Shown: in pieces, positions 8,827 through 16,844 of the stretch
Position numbering within the stretch: the stretch's first letter is position 1
Layout of the letters: every line of letters begins with the position of its first letter
Source: Bacillus mycoides
GTDB lineage: Bacteria; Bacillota; Bacilli; Bacillales; Bacillaceae_G
Direction: 5' to 3'
Length of the DNA stretch: 64,000 nt
Assembly (NCBI RefSeq): GCF_001757995.1
Contig: NZ_LXLV01000009.1
Coordinates: forward strand, 62,001 to 126,000
Program-made: the position numbers and the translations under genes
The notes under the pieces: model-generated
Databases searched by the model: none
What the model saw: only the letters and a program-made list of their open reading frames with translations
What the model was told of the DNA's origin: nothing

Positions 8827-9863
8827 GAGAAAGTTCTTCCTCCTTTACGTACAATAAATAGGAAGAATGGTAATCCTACAATTGCGACGATTGCAGCAAC
8901 TGGTGTTTCATACGGAGCGTTAATTGTACGTCCGATTGTATCTGCGAGTAGCATAAAGGAAGCACCAGCGATCGCTGACATCGGTATAACAAAACGGTAG
9001 TCTGGTCCAACGATTGGACGAACCATATGAGGTATCATTAAGCCGATAAATGCCATGTTTCCGACAAGCGCTACGGAAGCACCTGCAAGCAAGATAATAA
9101 TGATAAACAAAATTGTTTTAATAACAATAATTTTTTGACCGAGTCCAACAGCAACTTCTTCACTGAAACTAAGGACTGTCAATTTTCTCGCGAGTAAGAT
9201 AGCGAGAAATATACTTATTGAAATAACCGGAATAATAATTTTTAATTGGCTCCAAGTAGTTCCAATTACTCCCCCAGCCGTCCACATTGATACATCTTGT
9301 GAAATTTTAAAGTAAATGCCAACACCTTCTGAGATTGCAAGTAGAAATGCTGAAACAGCAGCACCAGCTAATACAATTCGAAGAGGAGAAAGTCCGCCTT
9401 TTTTCACCATGCCAATTCCAAATACCATAATTGCTCCTACCGCAGCCCCGATAAAACAAGCTAATGTTAAGTACAGATAGCTTATGGAAGGGTTGAAAGC
9501 AAGTGTTAGTGCAAGTGCAGCATTTGCGCCACCAGTTAAGCCTAGTAATCCAGGATCAGCAAGTGGATTTCGCGTTAATCCTTGCATAATTGCCCCAGAA
9601 ACGGCAAGTCCAGCTCCGACAAATATGGCAGCAACTTCACGTGGCAAACGTATTTCGCGAATAATAGATATTTTGTCTCCTTTAGCGGAGGAAGTGAGTG
9701 CTAACCATACGTCTTTTATAGAAGTATCTGCAGCACCTAATACCATTGCAACCATAAAAATCAGAAAGAATGCAATTATGCTCAAAATTAGTTTGTATGT
9801 AAAAGCCATGGAACGTGGATTGTTGTGATCTTTCGTCATTTGTTTCACATCTTTTCTTTTCAT
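8823..9863 (-). CDS. iron-siderophore ABC transporter permease (FecCD/BtuC family)
   Basis: A 346-residue partner of the downstream permease. After a hydrophilic N-terminus of about 20 residues come about nine membrane segments, the block IRLPREVAAIFVGAGLAVSGAIMQGLTRN near 68-96, and GNMAFIGLMIPHMVRP near 280-295. It is separated from the binding-protein gene by a perfect hairpin and overlaps the next permease by an ATGA-type junction, so the three genes are one Fur-regulated operon. The ribosome site before the ATG at 9861-9863 is weak; a start eight codons later is possible. Confidence 0.9.
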   Translation of the reverse strand: MKRKDVKQMTKDHNNPRSMAFTYKLILSIIAFFLIFMVAMVLGAADTSIKDVWLALTSSAKGDKISIIREIRLPREVAAIFVGAGLAVSGAIMQGLTRNPLADPGLLGLTGGANAALALTLAFNPSISYLYLTLACFIGAAVGAIMVFGIGMVKKGGLSPLRIVLAGAAVSAFLLAISEGVGIYFKISQDVSMWTAGGVIGTTWSQLKIIIPVISISIFLAILLARKLTVLSFSEEVAVGLGQKIIVIKTILFIIIILLAGASVALVGNMAFIGLMIPHMVRPIVGPDYRFVIPMSAIAGASFMLLADTIGRTINAPYETPVAAIVAIVGLPFFLFIVRKGGRTFS

Positions 9864-9875
9864 AGAATAAAGGAA

Positions 9876-9902
9876 GAGGAATTCTTAAATTAAGAATTCC
9901 TC
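9876..9902 (-). repeat. intercistronic hairpin between siderophore-binding and permease genes
   Basis: GAGGAATTCTTAA and TTAAGAATTCCTC are a perfect 13-bp inverted repeat around a single A. It lacks a strong T run on the minus strand. Such hairpins often stabilise the upstream message and lower permease expression relative to the binding protein. Confidence 0.65.
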
Positions 9903-9911
9903 ATGTTTGTA

Positions 9912-10829
9912 TTATTGACCAAGAAAGCTCTTCTTGAAGAAGTCTAGTTGGAAATCTAATGTAAGTGGATCATTGAAATAGAATTCCATCATGTTTGCTT
10001 CATATACACGATTATTTTTTACTGCTGGAATGTTTTTATATGATTCTGTCTCTTGGAATGAGTTATCAGTATCTTTGTTTTTACTTACGATTAAGTAATC
10101 ACCAGCAAACTCAGGTAATACCTCAGTAGATAATGCGTAGTAACCTTCTTTTAATGCTTTTTCTTTTACTTTTTCAGGCATTTTTAATTTCATTTCTTGG
10201 TAAAGAATTTCTGTTCCACGACCCCAGTTTTCGCCGTATACGTAAAGCTGTTTGTTGAAGTTTTCAACAACAGAAACTGTTGCATCTTCACCAATCTTCG
10301 CTTTAATGTCTTTTCCAGCTGTTTGTGCGCGTTTCTTGAAATCATCAACCCAAGTTTTTGCTTCTTTTTCTTTATTTAATAATTTACCGATTTCTAAGTG
10401 TTGTGTTAAGTAATCAACTTTTCCGTAAGTGTATGTTACAGTAGGAGCGATTTTCTTTAACTTATCAACATTTTTAATATTTGATAAACCAATGATTAAA
10501 TCTGGATTTAATTCTGCAATCTTTTCAACATTCTCATCTGATACTTCAGCAACATTTTTCAGTTTGCTATCGAAACGTGGGTTTTGTTTAGACCATGAAT
10601 CTACCCCAACAAGATTTACACCTAATGACATTACGTTACCAGCGAATGATGATAGGACAACAACACGTTGTGGATTTGCTGGAACTTCTACTTTACCATT
10701 TTCAGATTGGTATGTAATTGTTTCTGATTTACTACCTTTTGCATCGTTCTTTTTGTCTGTAGAGCCATTGCTACAAGCACTCATAACAAGAACGAAAAGA
10801 ACTGTTAGTGAAATAAATAACTTTTTCAT
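9912..10829 (-). CDS. iron-siderophore ABC transporter substrate-binding lipoprotein
   Basis: A 305-residue extracellular lipoprotein. The signal peptide MKKLFISLTVLFVLVMSAC ends in the lipobox VMSAC, so Cys19 would be lipidated. The mature part is a FhuD/FepB-type bilobal binding protein, with PQRVVVLSS near 53-61, LNPDLIIG near 108-115 and a Trp/Tyr-rich C-terminal lobe. It captures a ferric siderophore and hands it to the two FecCD permeases. It resembles YfiY-type proteins; the ligand is not certain. First gene of the operon, with a leader of about 200 nt from a Fur-box-covered promoter. Confidence 0.92.
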   Translation of the reverse strand: MKKLFISLTVLFVLVMSACSNGSTDKKNDAKGSKSETITYQSENGKVEVPANPQRVVVLSSFAGNVMSLGVNLVGVDSWSKQNPRFDSKLKNVAEVSDENVEKIAELNPDLIIGLSNIKNVDKLKKIAPTVTYTYGKVDYLTQHLEIGKLLNKEKEAKTWVDDFKKRAQTAGKDIKAKIGEDATVSVVENFNKQLYVYGENWGRGTEILYQEMKLKMPEKVKEKALKEGYYALSTEVLPEFAGDYLIVSKNKDTDNSFQETESYKNIPAVKNNRVYEANMMEFYFNDPLTLDFQLDFFKKSFLGQ

Positions 10830-11011
10830 CGTCTTTCTCCTTTAAATAGATGATATGTGTATACAATAAGTTGTTTAACTGTGATTCTGTTGAAAGGTTA
10901 GTGGTAATGCAAAATGCTTATTAAAAATCTTGAATATGAGATTTCACAATATAGTATTGACCATATTAATGAAAGAAGATGTAATCCCAAATTTGCTAAT
11001 TATTAACAAGC

Positions 11012-11026
11012 TGATAATGATTATCA
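11012..11026. promoter_or_regulatory. perfect Fur box
   Basis: TGATAATGATTATCA matches the 7-1-7 Fur consensus TGATAATNATTATCA at every position. It covers roughly +11 to +25 of the minus-strand promoter of the siderophore-binding gene. Confidence 0.9.
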
Positions 11027-11043
11027 CTATTGATTCTTTAAAT

Positions 11044-11072
11044 AATATAATTTTATATAGGTGTATTGTCAA
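11044..11072 (-). promoter_or_regulatory. promoter of siderophore uptake operon
   Basis: On the minus strand TTGACA (complement of 11067-11072), 17 bp, TATATT (complement of 11044-11049). The predicted start is near 11037. Confidence 0.7.
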
Positions 11073-11084
11073 TAGTAATTTTGA

Positions 11085-11113
11085 TTGTAAATTTTGCGGA
11101 AACAGGTTATATT
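11085..11113 (+). promoter_or_regulatory. promoter of ferredoxin/flavodoxin reductase gene
   Basis: TTGTAA (11085-11090), 17 bp, TATATT (11108-11113), with the predicted start at about 11120 inside the second Fur box. Confidence 0.6.
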
Positions 11114-11117
11114 TTAT

Positions 11118-11132
11118 TGAGAATGATAATCA
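11118..11132. promoter_or_regulatory. second Fur box
   Basis: TGAGAATGATAATCA matches the Fur consensus at 12 of 14 defined positions and sits at the predicted transcription start of the reductase gene. Confidence 0.75.
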
Positions 11133-11160
11133 ATGACTGATAGCTGAGGAGTGGGCACGA

Positions 11161-12210
11161 ATGAATCGAGAAGAATTGTTTGATGTAACTGTGATAGGCG
11201 GAGGACCTGCAGGGCTTTATTCAGCTTTTTATAGTGGACTCAGAGAGATGAAAACGAAAATAATAGAATTTCAACCACAGTTAGGTGGAAAAATACATGT
11301 TTATCCAGAAAAAATGATTTGGGATATTGGCGGATTGTTACCGGTTACTGGTGAGAAATTAATTGAGCAACTTGTACAACAAGGATTAACATTTCAGCCT
11401 GAAGTTGTATTGAATACAAAAATAGAATCAATTATTCGTAATGAAGAGGGTATTTTTACGTTGAAAACAAGCTCTGGGGAAGAACATTTTTCAAAAACAG
11501 TGATCGTCGCAACTGGGAGTGGTATATTGAATCCACAAAAGTTATCGATTGAAGGTGCTGAGCGATTCGAAGTATCAAATTTAAATTATACAGTTAAATC
11601 TTTAAAGCGTTTCAAAGATAAAACAATCATTATTTCCGGCGGAGGAAATTCTGCCGTTGATTGGGCAAATGAATTAGAACCAATCGCGAAAAAAGTGTAT
11701 TTAACATATAGAAAAGAAGAATTATCTGGTCATGAAGCACAAGTAAAACAACTAATGAACAGCTCAGCAGAGTGTTTCCTTAATACATCGATTACAAAAT
11801 TAATTGCTGGTGATAACCATGAAGCGATTGAATATGTGGAATTAACGAATCATGAGACAGGTGAAGTTTCTCATTTACCTATTGATGAAGTTATTATTAA
11901 TCATGGATATGAACGTGACATTACATTATTAGAAAATAGTGAGTTAGACGTTGCAATTATAGATAATTTTTATATTGCAGGTAATGCAAATAGTGAGTCT
12001 TCTGTAGATGGATTATATGCTGCTGGAGATATTTTAAAACATGATGGGAAATTACATTTAATTGCAGGAGCATTCCAAGATGCTGGAAATGCTGTGAATA
12101 AAGCGAAACAATTTATTCAACCAGATGCAAGTGAGTACGGAATGGTTTCTTCGCATAATGAAGTATTTAAGAAGAGAAATCAAGAATTGATCAAGCAGAT
12201 GATGAAATAA
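11161..12210 (+). CDS. thioredoxin-reductase-like ferredoxin/flavodoxin--NADP+ reductase
   Basis: A 349-residue FAD/NADPH enzyme of the YumC type, which moves electrons between NADPH and ferredoxin or flavodoxin. The FAD motif VIGGGPAGLYSAF (11-23) and the NADPH motif IISGGGNSAVDWA (about 158-170) are clear. It lacks the CxxC of thioredoxin reductases, as expected for this class. The C-terminal DGLYAAGDI holds the second FAD contact. GAGGAGTGGG precedes the ATG. The divergent siderophore importer and the Fur box suggest it supplies reductant for iron release or iron-sparing flavodoxin metabolism. Its stop codon is overlapped by a bcr1-like repeat. Confidence 0.92.
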   Translation: MNREELFDVTVIGGGPAGLYSAFYSGLREMKTKIIEFQPQLGGKIHVYPEKMIWDIGGLLPVTGEKLIEQLVQQGLTFQPEVVLNTKIESIIRNEEGIFTLKTSSGEEHFSKTVIVATGSGILNPQKLSIEGAERFEVSNLNYTVKSLKRFKDKTIIISGGGNSAVDWANELEPIAKKVYLTYRKEELSGHEAQVKQLMNSSAECFLNTSITKLIAGDNHEAIEYVELTNHETGEVSHLPIDEVIINHGYERDITLLENSELDVAIIDNFYIAGNANSESSVDGLYAAGDILKHDGKLHLIAGAFQDAGNAVNKAKQFIQPDASEYGMVSSHNEVFKKRNQELIKQMMK

Positions 12211-12277
12211 TAAAGTGAAACTTTAATCAGTGGGGGGCTATCCCCACTGATTATTAGCCCTCACCAAGCGGGATAAA
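12210..12277 (-). repeat. bcr1-like repeat, short form (copy 1)
   Basis: On the minus strand it reads TTTATCCCGC..GTTTCACTTTAT. The ATCAGTGGGG/CCCCACTGAT hairpin is kept and the left half is deleted. ATAAA stands at both ends (12210-12214, 12273-12277). Its first A is the last base of the preceding TAA stop. Confidence 0.85.
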
Positions 12278-12288
12278 GGAACAAGTAT

Positions 12289-12341
12289 ACCCCCATTTAC
12301 TTCTCTATTCGTATGGATGAGAGAGGTAAATGGGGGTTTTC
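12289..12341 (+). terminator. terminator after ferredoxin reductase gene
   Basis: ACCCCCATTTACTTCTCT (12289-12306) pairs with AGAGAGGTAAATGGGGGT (about 12320-12337), followed by TTTT. Confidence 0.85.
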
Positions 12342-12386
12342 CTGTTTATTATATCTTTAATCATTATCATGACACCGGTTTCATTA

Positions 12387-12403
12387 GTTCATGTGACATG
12401 AAC
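12387..12403. repeat. 17-bp palindrome
   Basis: GTTCATGTGACATGAAC is a perfect 8-1-8 palindrome between a terminator and the 3' end of the next reverse gene. It may be a protein-binding site or chance. Confidence 0.35.
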
Positions 12404-12448
12404 GCTTTATTTGTAATCTCTCTAGAAAACAATGAATCTAGGATTGGT

Positions 12449-12817
12449 TTATGCTGTCCCTTTTTCCTGTTCATTAGGAAATGGCATATTTAGTATAGAC
12501 GCAATGTATTGTTTTCCGTGTTTTCGAGCTAATGATTCTAATATTTGGCGAACGCGTTTTGTAAGATGACCTTGTTTTTTTATAGCCTCACAATATGCGT
12601 CATAGAAAACGTATTTAGCCCAAAGGAAATCATCTTGTTGGAATAAGAAATGATTTTTGTACCATTCGCCAATTGTATGATAGCAATTGTTTTCATGTAC
12701 TGCTGCACTTTGTGAAAGAATACGATCGGATAAAGAATTAGATAGATGAGAAATTGTGTTTTCTGTTTCAACTTGTAATGTTTTTTCTAACATTGTAATG
12801 ATGTGACGAGTAGCCAT
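12449..12817 (-). CDS. hypothetical protein, unrecognised
   Basis: A 122-residue soluble protein that I do not recognise. It is rich in His, Lys and aromatic residues, has no signal peptide or membrane segment, and looks mostly helical with a central WYKNHFLFQQDD region. The reading frame has a good ribosome site (AGGAGAGTTAAC on the minus strand) directly before the ATG, and the codon use matches its neighbours, so it is probably real. It stands alone. No function is proposed. Confidence 0.7.
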   Translation of the reverse strand: MATRHIITMLEKTLQVETENTISHLSNSLSDRILSQSAAVHENNCYHTIGEWYKNHFLFQQDDFLWAKYVFYDAYCEAIKKQGHLTKRVRQILESLARKHGKQYIASILNMPFPNEQEKGTA

Positions 12818-13011
12818 ATGTTAACTCTCCTTTGTGTAAATGGGTAATACCATTCTATATTTAAAAAAATACTTACTATATTATTATACAATATATGGAA
12901 TGGTTCTACCTGCTTTTTAAACTGCATTTACAAAATCTTTTTTATTTGTTTACAAAAATAAAGTAAAGTAAGATACAGTATATATGAAAAAATAATAAGG
13001 GAATGAACACA

Positions 13012-13242
13012 TTGTATATAACAGTAGAAGAGGCTGCGGAGTATTTGAAATTACCAAAATCGTATGTTGAAGACTTAATTCAGCAAAAGAAAATTCGTGC
13101 ACTGTTTGATGGAGAGCAATATTTAATAAACAAGGAACAGTTTAATACACATTTAGAACAGATGGAGAAATATAAGCAGTTAGTGGAAGAAATATTAAAC
13201 GAACCAATTCCAGAAGATATGGATGTTAAAGACGAAGATTAA
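13012..13242 (+). CDS. helix-turn-helix (excisionase/MerR-like) small DNA-binding protein
   Basis: A protein of about 76 residues whose first half, YITVEEAAEYLKLPKSYVEDLIQ, is the HTH_17 excisionase-type helix-turn-helix. The second half is an acidic helix ending in DMDVKDED. I choose the TTG at 13012 because AAGGGA lies 9-10 bases upstream; an in-frame ATG at 13003 nearly touches that site. It is not next to phage or transposon genes and probably serves as a small regulator. Flanked by a terminator downstream. The target is unknown. Confidence 0.75.
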   Translation: MYITVEEAAEYLKLPKSYVEDLIQQKKIRALFDGEQYLINKEQFNTHLEQMEKYKQLVEEILNEPIPEDMDVKDED

Positions 13243-13256
13243 ATTTATAAAAAGCC

Positions 13257-13302
13257 CCCGTATTAAGATATGCAGAAATGTATCTTAATACGGGTTTTTT
13301 TT
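13257..13302 (+). terminator. terminator after HTH gene
   Basis: A perfect 14-bp stem CCCGTATTAAGATA / TATCTTAATACGGG followed by eight T. Confidence 0.9.
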
Positions 13303-13423
13303 ATATTAAGGGATGAAAAATTCATCCAAAATCCTAGAGTTACTTTAAGGGAAAGAAGATTTTATAGGGATTAATACTATTAGTTAAAAGCATATTTTTT
13401 CATAGCGGGGACAAACATAGCGA

Positions 13424-13450
13424 ACATAACCTGTACAGATACATATACTA
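13424..13450 (+). promoter_or_regulatory. sigma-K-type promoter of the CotB-like cluster
   Basis: AC (13424-13425), 16 bp, CATATACTA (13442-13450) fits the sigma-K pattern AC-N16-CATANNNTA. Late mother-cell expression would suit spore coat genes. Confidence 0.6.
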
Positions 13451-13490
13451 TCAGTGCAAAAGCTTATAAATTAATGGAAGGGGTTTTCTC

Positions 13491-14012
13491 GTGAGTTTAT
13501 TTCATTGGGATTTTTTGAAAGATTTAATTGGGTCTTATGTAAGAGTAAATAGAGGTGGACCAGAATCTCAAAAAGGAGCAATAGTATCAGTATGTGCGGA
13601 CTACTTCGTATTACAGAATGAAAAAGGAGAGTACCATTACTACCAGCTTCGCCATCTGAAAAGCATTACAAAAAATACGAAAGATGGTGGGATAGGTGAT
13701 TCTGTATGGTCGGAAGAAGACAGTGCAGCAGACTTTGAAACGCTACTTCAAGGCTTCAAATACCGCTGGGTGAAAATTAATCGTGGTGGTCCAGAGAAAA
13801 TTGAAGGTATTTTACAAGATGTTTCTAGCGATTATGTAACGTTAATTATAAAAGAAGAAGTTGTATTAATTGCACTATCTCATATTAAAAGTGTTAATTA
13901 TAATGCACCAGTAAGTGGAGAGAGCGATGAGAGTAGCGATGAGAAAAGTAATGAAAACAGCAATAATTCAAGTCGAGCTCGCGCACAAAGACAATCAAGT
14001 AGAGGAAGATAA
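13491..14012 (+). CDS. CotB-like spore coat protein
   Basis: A 173-residue protein with two copies of the CotB repeat. Each has an N-terminal RVNRGGPES/KINRGGPEK element (near 19 and 94) and a C-terminal HLKSI/HIKSV element (near 57 and 133), forming small beta-barrel-like modules. The tail is a Ser/Asn/Glu-rich low-complexity region ending in basic RARAQRQSSRGR, like the Ser/Lys-rich tail of B. subtilis CotB but much shorter. The start is GTG with GGAAGGGG 9 bases before. The B. cereus group carries two neighbouring CotB-type genes, and the sigma-K-like promoter supports expression in the mother cell. Probably on the outer coat. Confidence 0.88.
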   Translation: MSLFHWDFLKDLIGSYVRVNRGGPESQKGAIVSVCADYFVLQNEKGEYHYYQLRHLKSITKNTKDGGIGDSVWSEEDSAADFETLLQGFKYRWVKINRGGPEKIEGILQDVSSDYVTLIIKEEVVLIALSHIKSVNYNAPVSGESDESSDEKSNENSNNSSRARAQRQSSRGR

Positions 14013-14033
14013 TATAGAAAGGAGGATATGAAT

Positions 14034-14477
14034 TTGAAGGATGTAGTATGCTGTGATCAAATCAAAGGTTTAGTCGGTGAGAATGTAAAAGTAAATCTTC
14101 GCGGACCGGAAAGTCGAGTAGGTTTACTGTCATTGTTAGGAAAAGATTACCTTACACTACAATTACCTCATGGAGAATTAGTGTATTATCAGCTGAAGCA
14201 TGTGAAGAGTCTAGTCAGGAAAGTGAAAGAAGCACAAGGAGAATATGGTTCATGTTTCTATGCTGATGAAGATACTTTTTTAGATGTATTAAATGACTTG
14301 AAGTATAAATGGATAAAGATTAATCGTGGTGGACCAGAGTGTGTGGAAGGTTTATTAAGTGATATACATGATGGAAGTATTACACTAGTAAACGGTGATG
14401 AGGTCATTTATGTAATTAATTCTCATATTAAGAGCGTGAGTCAAATAGTTAAAAACAAAAAGAATGAAGAAGAATAA
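14034..14477 (+). CDS. CotB-like spore coat protein (second copy)
   Basis: A 147-residue paralog of the preceding gene with two repeats: KVNLRGPES...HVKSL and KINRGGPEC...HIKSV. It lacks the Ser-rich tail and ends in a short basic/acidic stretch. I choose TTG at 14034 because GGAGG (14021-14025) is 8 bases upstream, whereas the in-frame ATG at 14028 is too close to it. It follows the first coat gene by about 20 bases, so the two are co-transcribed. It probably assembles with its neighbour in the spore coat. Confidence 0.87.
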   Translation: MKDVVCCDQIKGLVGENVKVNLRGPESRVGLLSLLGKDYLTLQLPHGELVYYQLKHVKSLVRKVKEAQGEYGSCFYADEDTFLDVLNDLKYKWIKINRGGPECVEGLLSDIHDGSITLVNGDEVIYVINSHIKSVSQIVKNKKNEEE

Positions 14478-14505
14478 TGTTTAATAAATAAGAGGGGCAT
14501 TATGA

Positions 14506-14664
14506 TTGAAAGTGAAGAACGATTTCATATTTCGCCGCAATAATTTCGCGGTATATGAAAAGGAATTTCTTACTATTAAAAGACAGAACATTGCCCCTGA
14601 TTATTTTTTTGAAATGGAAGACAGAAAAGCGCAATTTCATAGAAAGGAGGATATAGATGAATGA
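14506..14664 (+). CDS. small unrecognised protein in the coat cluster (52 aa)
   Basis: A frame of 52 codons from TTG 14506 to TGA 14662-14664. GAGGGG lies 8 bases upstream, and a TGA just before the start closes the frame. The peptide begins MKVKNDFIFRRNNFAVYEKE and ends in DIDE. It is hydrophilic with many aromatic residues. Its last codons contain the ribosome site and start of the next coat-like gene, with an ATGAATGA overlap, which suggests translational coupling. It fills almost the whole gap between two genes of one operon. No family recognised; conservation would decide it. Confidence 0.6.
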   Translation: MKVKNDFIFRRNNFAVYEKEFLTIKRQNIAPDYFFEMEDRKAQFHRKEDIDE

Positions 14665-15325
14665 GTTAAACAAGAACATTGGGGAAAATATATACGTTAA
14701 ATTAATCGGTGAAAAAAGGTTTAGAGGTATATTAATTGATGTAGGGAATGATATTGTTGTTCTTTACAATGGACAAGACTATGTATATATATCTTTATAC
14801 CATATGCAGTATTATAAATTTTTAAGAGAGCATGATGAAGAAATATTAAAGCCAGATGTGGATTCTGTAATTAAGAGGGAATCCCCTTCAATTTCTTTGA
14901 GAAAAGTATTAAGCACCTCTAAAGGGATTTTTACAGAAATTTATGTGGCAGGAAATGCTCCAATACACGGTTATGTTACAAGTGTAATGAACGATTATAT
15001 TGTTTTTTATAGCCCGGTTTATAAAACGGTATATATATCTTTAAAGCATTTGAAATGGTTAATTCCTTATAAAGAGAACCAAGTACCTTATTCCCTCAAC
15101 AAAAATGAACTCCCCGTAAATCCACTAAATATTACTTTAGCTAGAACATTTGAAGAACAGCTTATTAAAATGGCTGGGAAAATTATGGTTTTTGATTTAG
15201 GTGAGGAATATAACAAAATCGGAAAGATGGCGAAAATTGATGAAGGACATATTGAAATATTAAAAGCACGTGACGCAAAAATGTATGTGAATATTCAACA
15301 TGTGAAATCTGTCCATTGTCCGTAG
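14657..15325 (+). CDS. CotB-related repeat protein, likely spore coat
   Basis: A 222-residue protein with three divergent units. Each is about 45-50 residues long and ends in a H-M/L/V-K/Q motif: YISLYHMQ (about 48-55), YISLKHLK (about 124-131) and YVNIQHVKSV (about 211-220). Each unit begins with a G-(x)-I/V-x-D/N-V pattern, as in the CotB and DUF2642-like folds. The RGGPE signature itself is lost. GAAAGGAGG lies 6 bases before the ATG. Position at the end of the CotB operon supports a coat role. I am less sure of the family than for the two upstream genes. Confidence 0.65.
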   Translation: MNELNKNIGENIYVKLIGEKRFRGILIDVGNDIVVLYNGQDYVYISLYHMQYYKFLREHDEEILKPDVDSVIKRESPSISLRKVLSTSKGIFTEIYVAGNAPIHGYVTSVMNDYIVFYSPVYKTVYISLKHLKWLIPYKENQVPYSLNKNELPVNPLNITLARTFEEQLIKMAGKIMVFDLGEEYNKIGKMAKIDEGHIEILKARDAKMYVNIQHVKSVHCP

Positions 15326-15354
15326 GCTAGTTTAAAGGGCTGGCTTTTTCTTTT
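15326..15354 (+). terminator. terminator after coat cluster
   Basis: GCTAGTTT / GGGCTGGC pair with several G-T pairs around AAA, then a T-rich tail. Moderate strength. Confidence 0.55.
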
Positions 15355-15413
15355 ATATATGCGGAAGAAAAGGTCGAGCCTATTTTTTTACCGTTATTTG
15401 GATATGAGGGGGG

Positions 15414-15523
15414 AAGTGAATTGAATATATAAGTATGTTACTGTTTTTACTTATAAAGAGGTAACCTTGTACTACATTATAAAAAAGATGTACGAGCTAC
15501 TTTTTGTTGTATTCAATTCACTT
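15414..15523. repeat. 14-bp perfect inverted repeat framing an 82-bp spacer
   Basis: AAGTGAATTGAATA (15414-15427) and TATTCAATTCACTT (15510-15523) are exact reverse complements. They lie in the gap before the next gene; the inside shows only weak secondary structure. It could be a small mobile-element relic or a regulatory RNA stem. Confidence 0.5.
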
Positions 15524-15568
15524 TTTGAGTAAGTGCTGCTCAACTAATTTATTAAAGGGGTTTTATTT

Positions 15569-16834
15569 GTGGAGCAGTTTCCAAATTCGTTTTCGATTAC
15601 GTTGCTTGGCAGTGCTGGTGGAGCAGCAAAAGCAGTGTTAGCAATTTTGAATCAAGCGGTAGTAAATGAAAAAGATCCAATTTATGAAGTGATAAAGAAT
15701 GTAGATTTCCATTTGGTGGATATAAAACAAAAAGATAAAAGTTATTATGATGAGTTGTTTCCAAATTTGAAAGAGCAATTTTTTTTATATGAAATAAACC
15801 TTCAAGATGTGGTCAAATTTAAACAACATTTAAAAGAAAAAAGAACGAAGGTTGTTATTGATGTTTCAGGGGCGGATACGATTAGGGTACTGAGTTGTTG
15901 TAATGAACTTGGCATTTGTTACATTAATTCGGCTTTGGAAAATGAGGCAGTAGATCAGGACAATAGTTTACTCGGTTTTCAGCTTACGGAAAGGTATACG
16001 AGGTTTGGGAAGGAGAAAGCGACATTTACAAATACAAGAGCGATTATAGGCTCAGGTATGAATCCTGGTGTTGTTCAATGGATGGTTGTTGAGCTTATGA
16101 AAGAACGCCCAAATGAAAAGCCACGAGCATGCTATATTGTAGAACATGATACGTCATTTTTGAATGATACGGCACTTATAAAGCCACATACACTTTATGC
16201 TTCATGGGCAGTAGAGCGATTTCTAGATGAAGCGATATGGAGTTATCCGATGTATATGAGTCATCATCGTCCTCTTTATTTTTATGAGGATGTATATGCT
16301 TCAGAGTACAAAGTAAAGCTAGGAGAAAAAGAGTTTTATGGTTGTTTAATGCCACATGAGGAAGTTTTAATTTTAGGGAAAAACTTCAACATGGAAGTTG
16401 GTTTTCTTTATCGAATTAATGAGTATACAACAGATTTAATTAGACAGAACTTAGATAATGTAGAAGATTTATGGAACTGGAATCGTAAAGTATTCAATCC
16501 AGCGGAAGAAGAGATTGCAGGAGAAGATCTAGTCGGTGTGTTACTCGTTTATGAAAATAACGAGACATACATGTATAATGTAATGAATAGTAGCCAAGTT
16601 TTTCAAAAATATAAAACAAATGCGACATACTTCCAAGTAGGGTGTGGAATTTATGCAGGCTTGTGTAGTTTATTGTTAGATACTTTTGGACAAGGCGCCT
16701 ATTATGTTGAAGAATTATTATTAAATACTGAAAGTAAGTATGGGGAATATTTAAATTTATATATGAAGGATATTGTAGTAGGACATAATAATTTTACAGA
16801 TGGATTGCTACACGATAGGGTAAGGTGGATATAA
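15569..16834 (+). CDS. saccharopine dehydrogenase-like NAD(P)-binding protein
   Basis: A 421-residue protein starting at GTG with AAAGGGG upstream. The N-terminus SITLLGSAGGAAKAVLA (8-24) is a Rossmann dinucleotide fold of the saccharopine dehydrogenase/homospermidine synthase type. It is followed by VVIDVSGADT near 95 and IIGSGMNPGVVQWMV near 159, where that family binds substrate. The remainder fits the alpha/beta catalytic domain. Whether it acts on polyamines, lysine precursors or something else cannot be told. It is monocistronic, ending in a terminator, and next to sporulation-type genes. Confidence 0.65.
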   Translation: MEQFPNSFSITLLGSAGGAAKAVLAILNQAVVNEKDPIYEVIKNVDFHLVDIKQKDKSYYDELFPNLKEQFFLYEINLQDVVKFKQHLKEKRTKVVIDVSGADTIRVLSCCNELGICYINSALENEAVDQDNSLLGFQLTERYTRFGKEKATFTNTRAIIGSGMNPGVVQWMVVELMKERPNEKPRACYIVEHDTSFLNDTALIKPHTLYASWAVERFLDEAIWSYPMYMSHHRPLYFYEDVYASEYKVKLGEKEFYGCLMPHEEVLILGKNFNMEVGFLYRINEYTTDLIRQNLDNVEDLWNWNRKVFNPAEEEIAGEDLVGVLLVYENNETYMYNVMNSSQVFQKYKTNATYFQVGCGIYAGLCSLLLDTFGQGAYYVEELLLNTESKYGEYLNLYMKDIVVGHNNFTDGLLHDRVRWI

Positions 16835-16844
16835 ATTGTGATTG

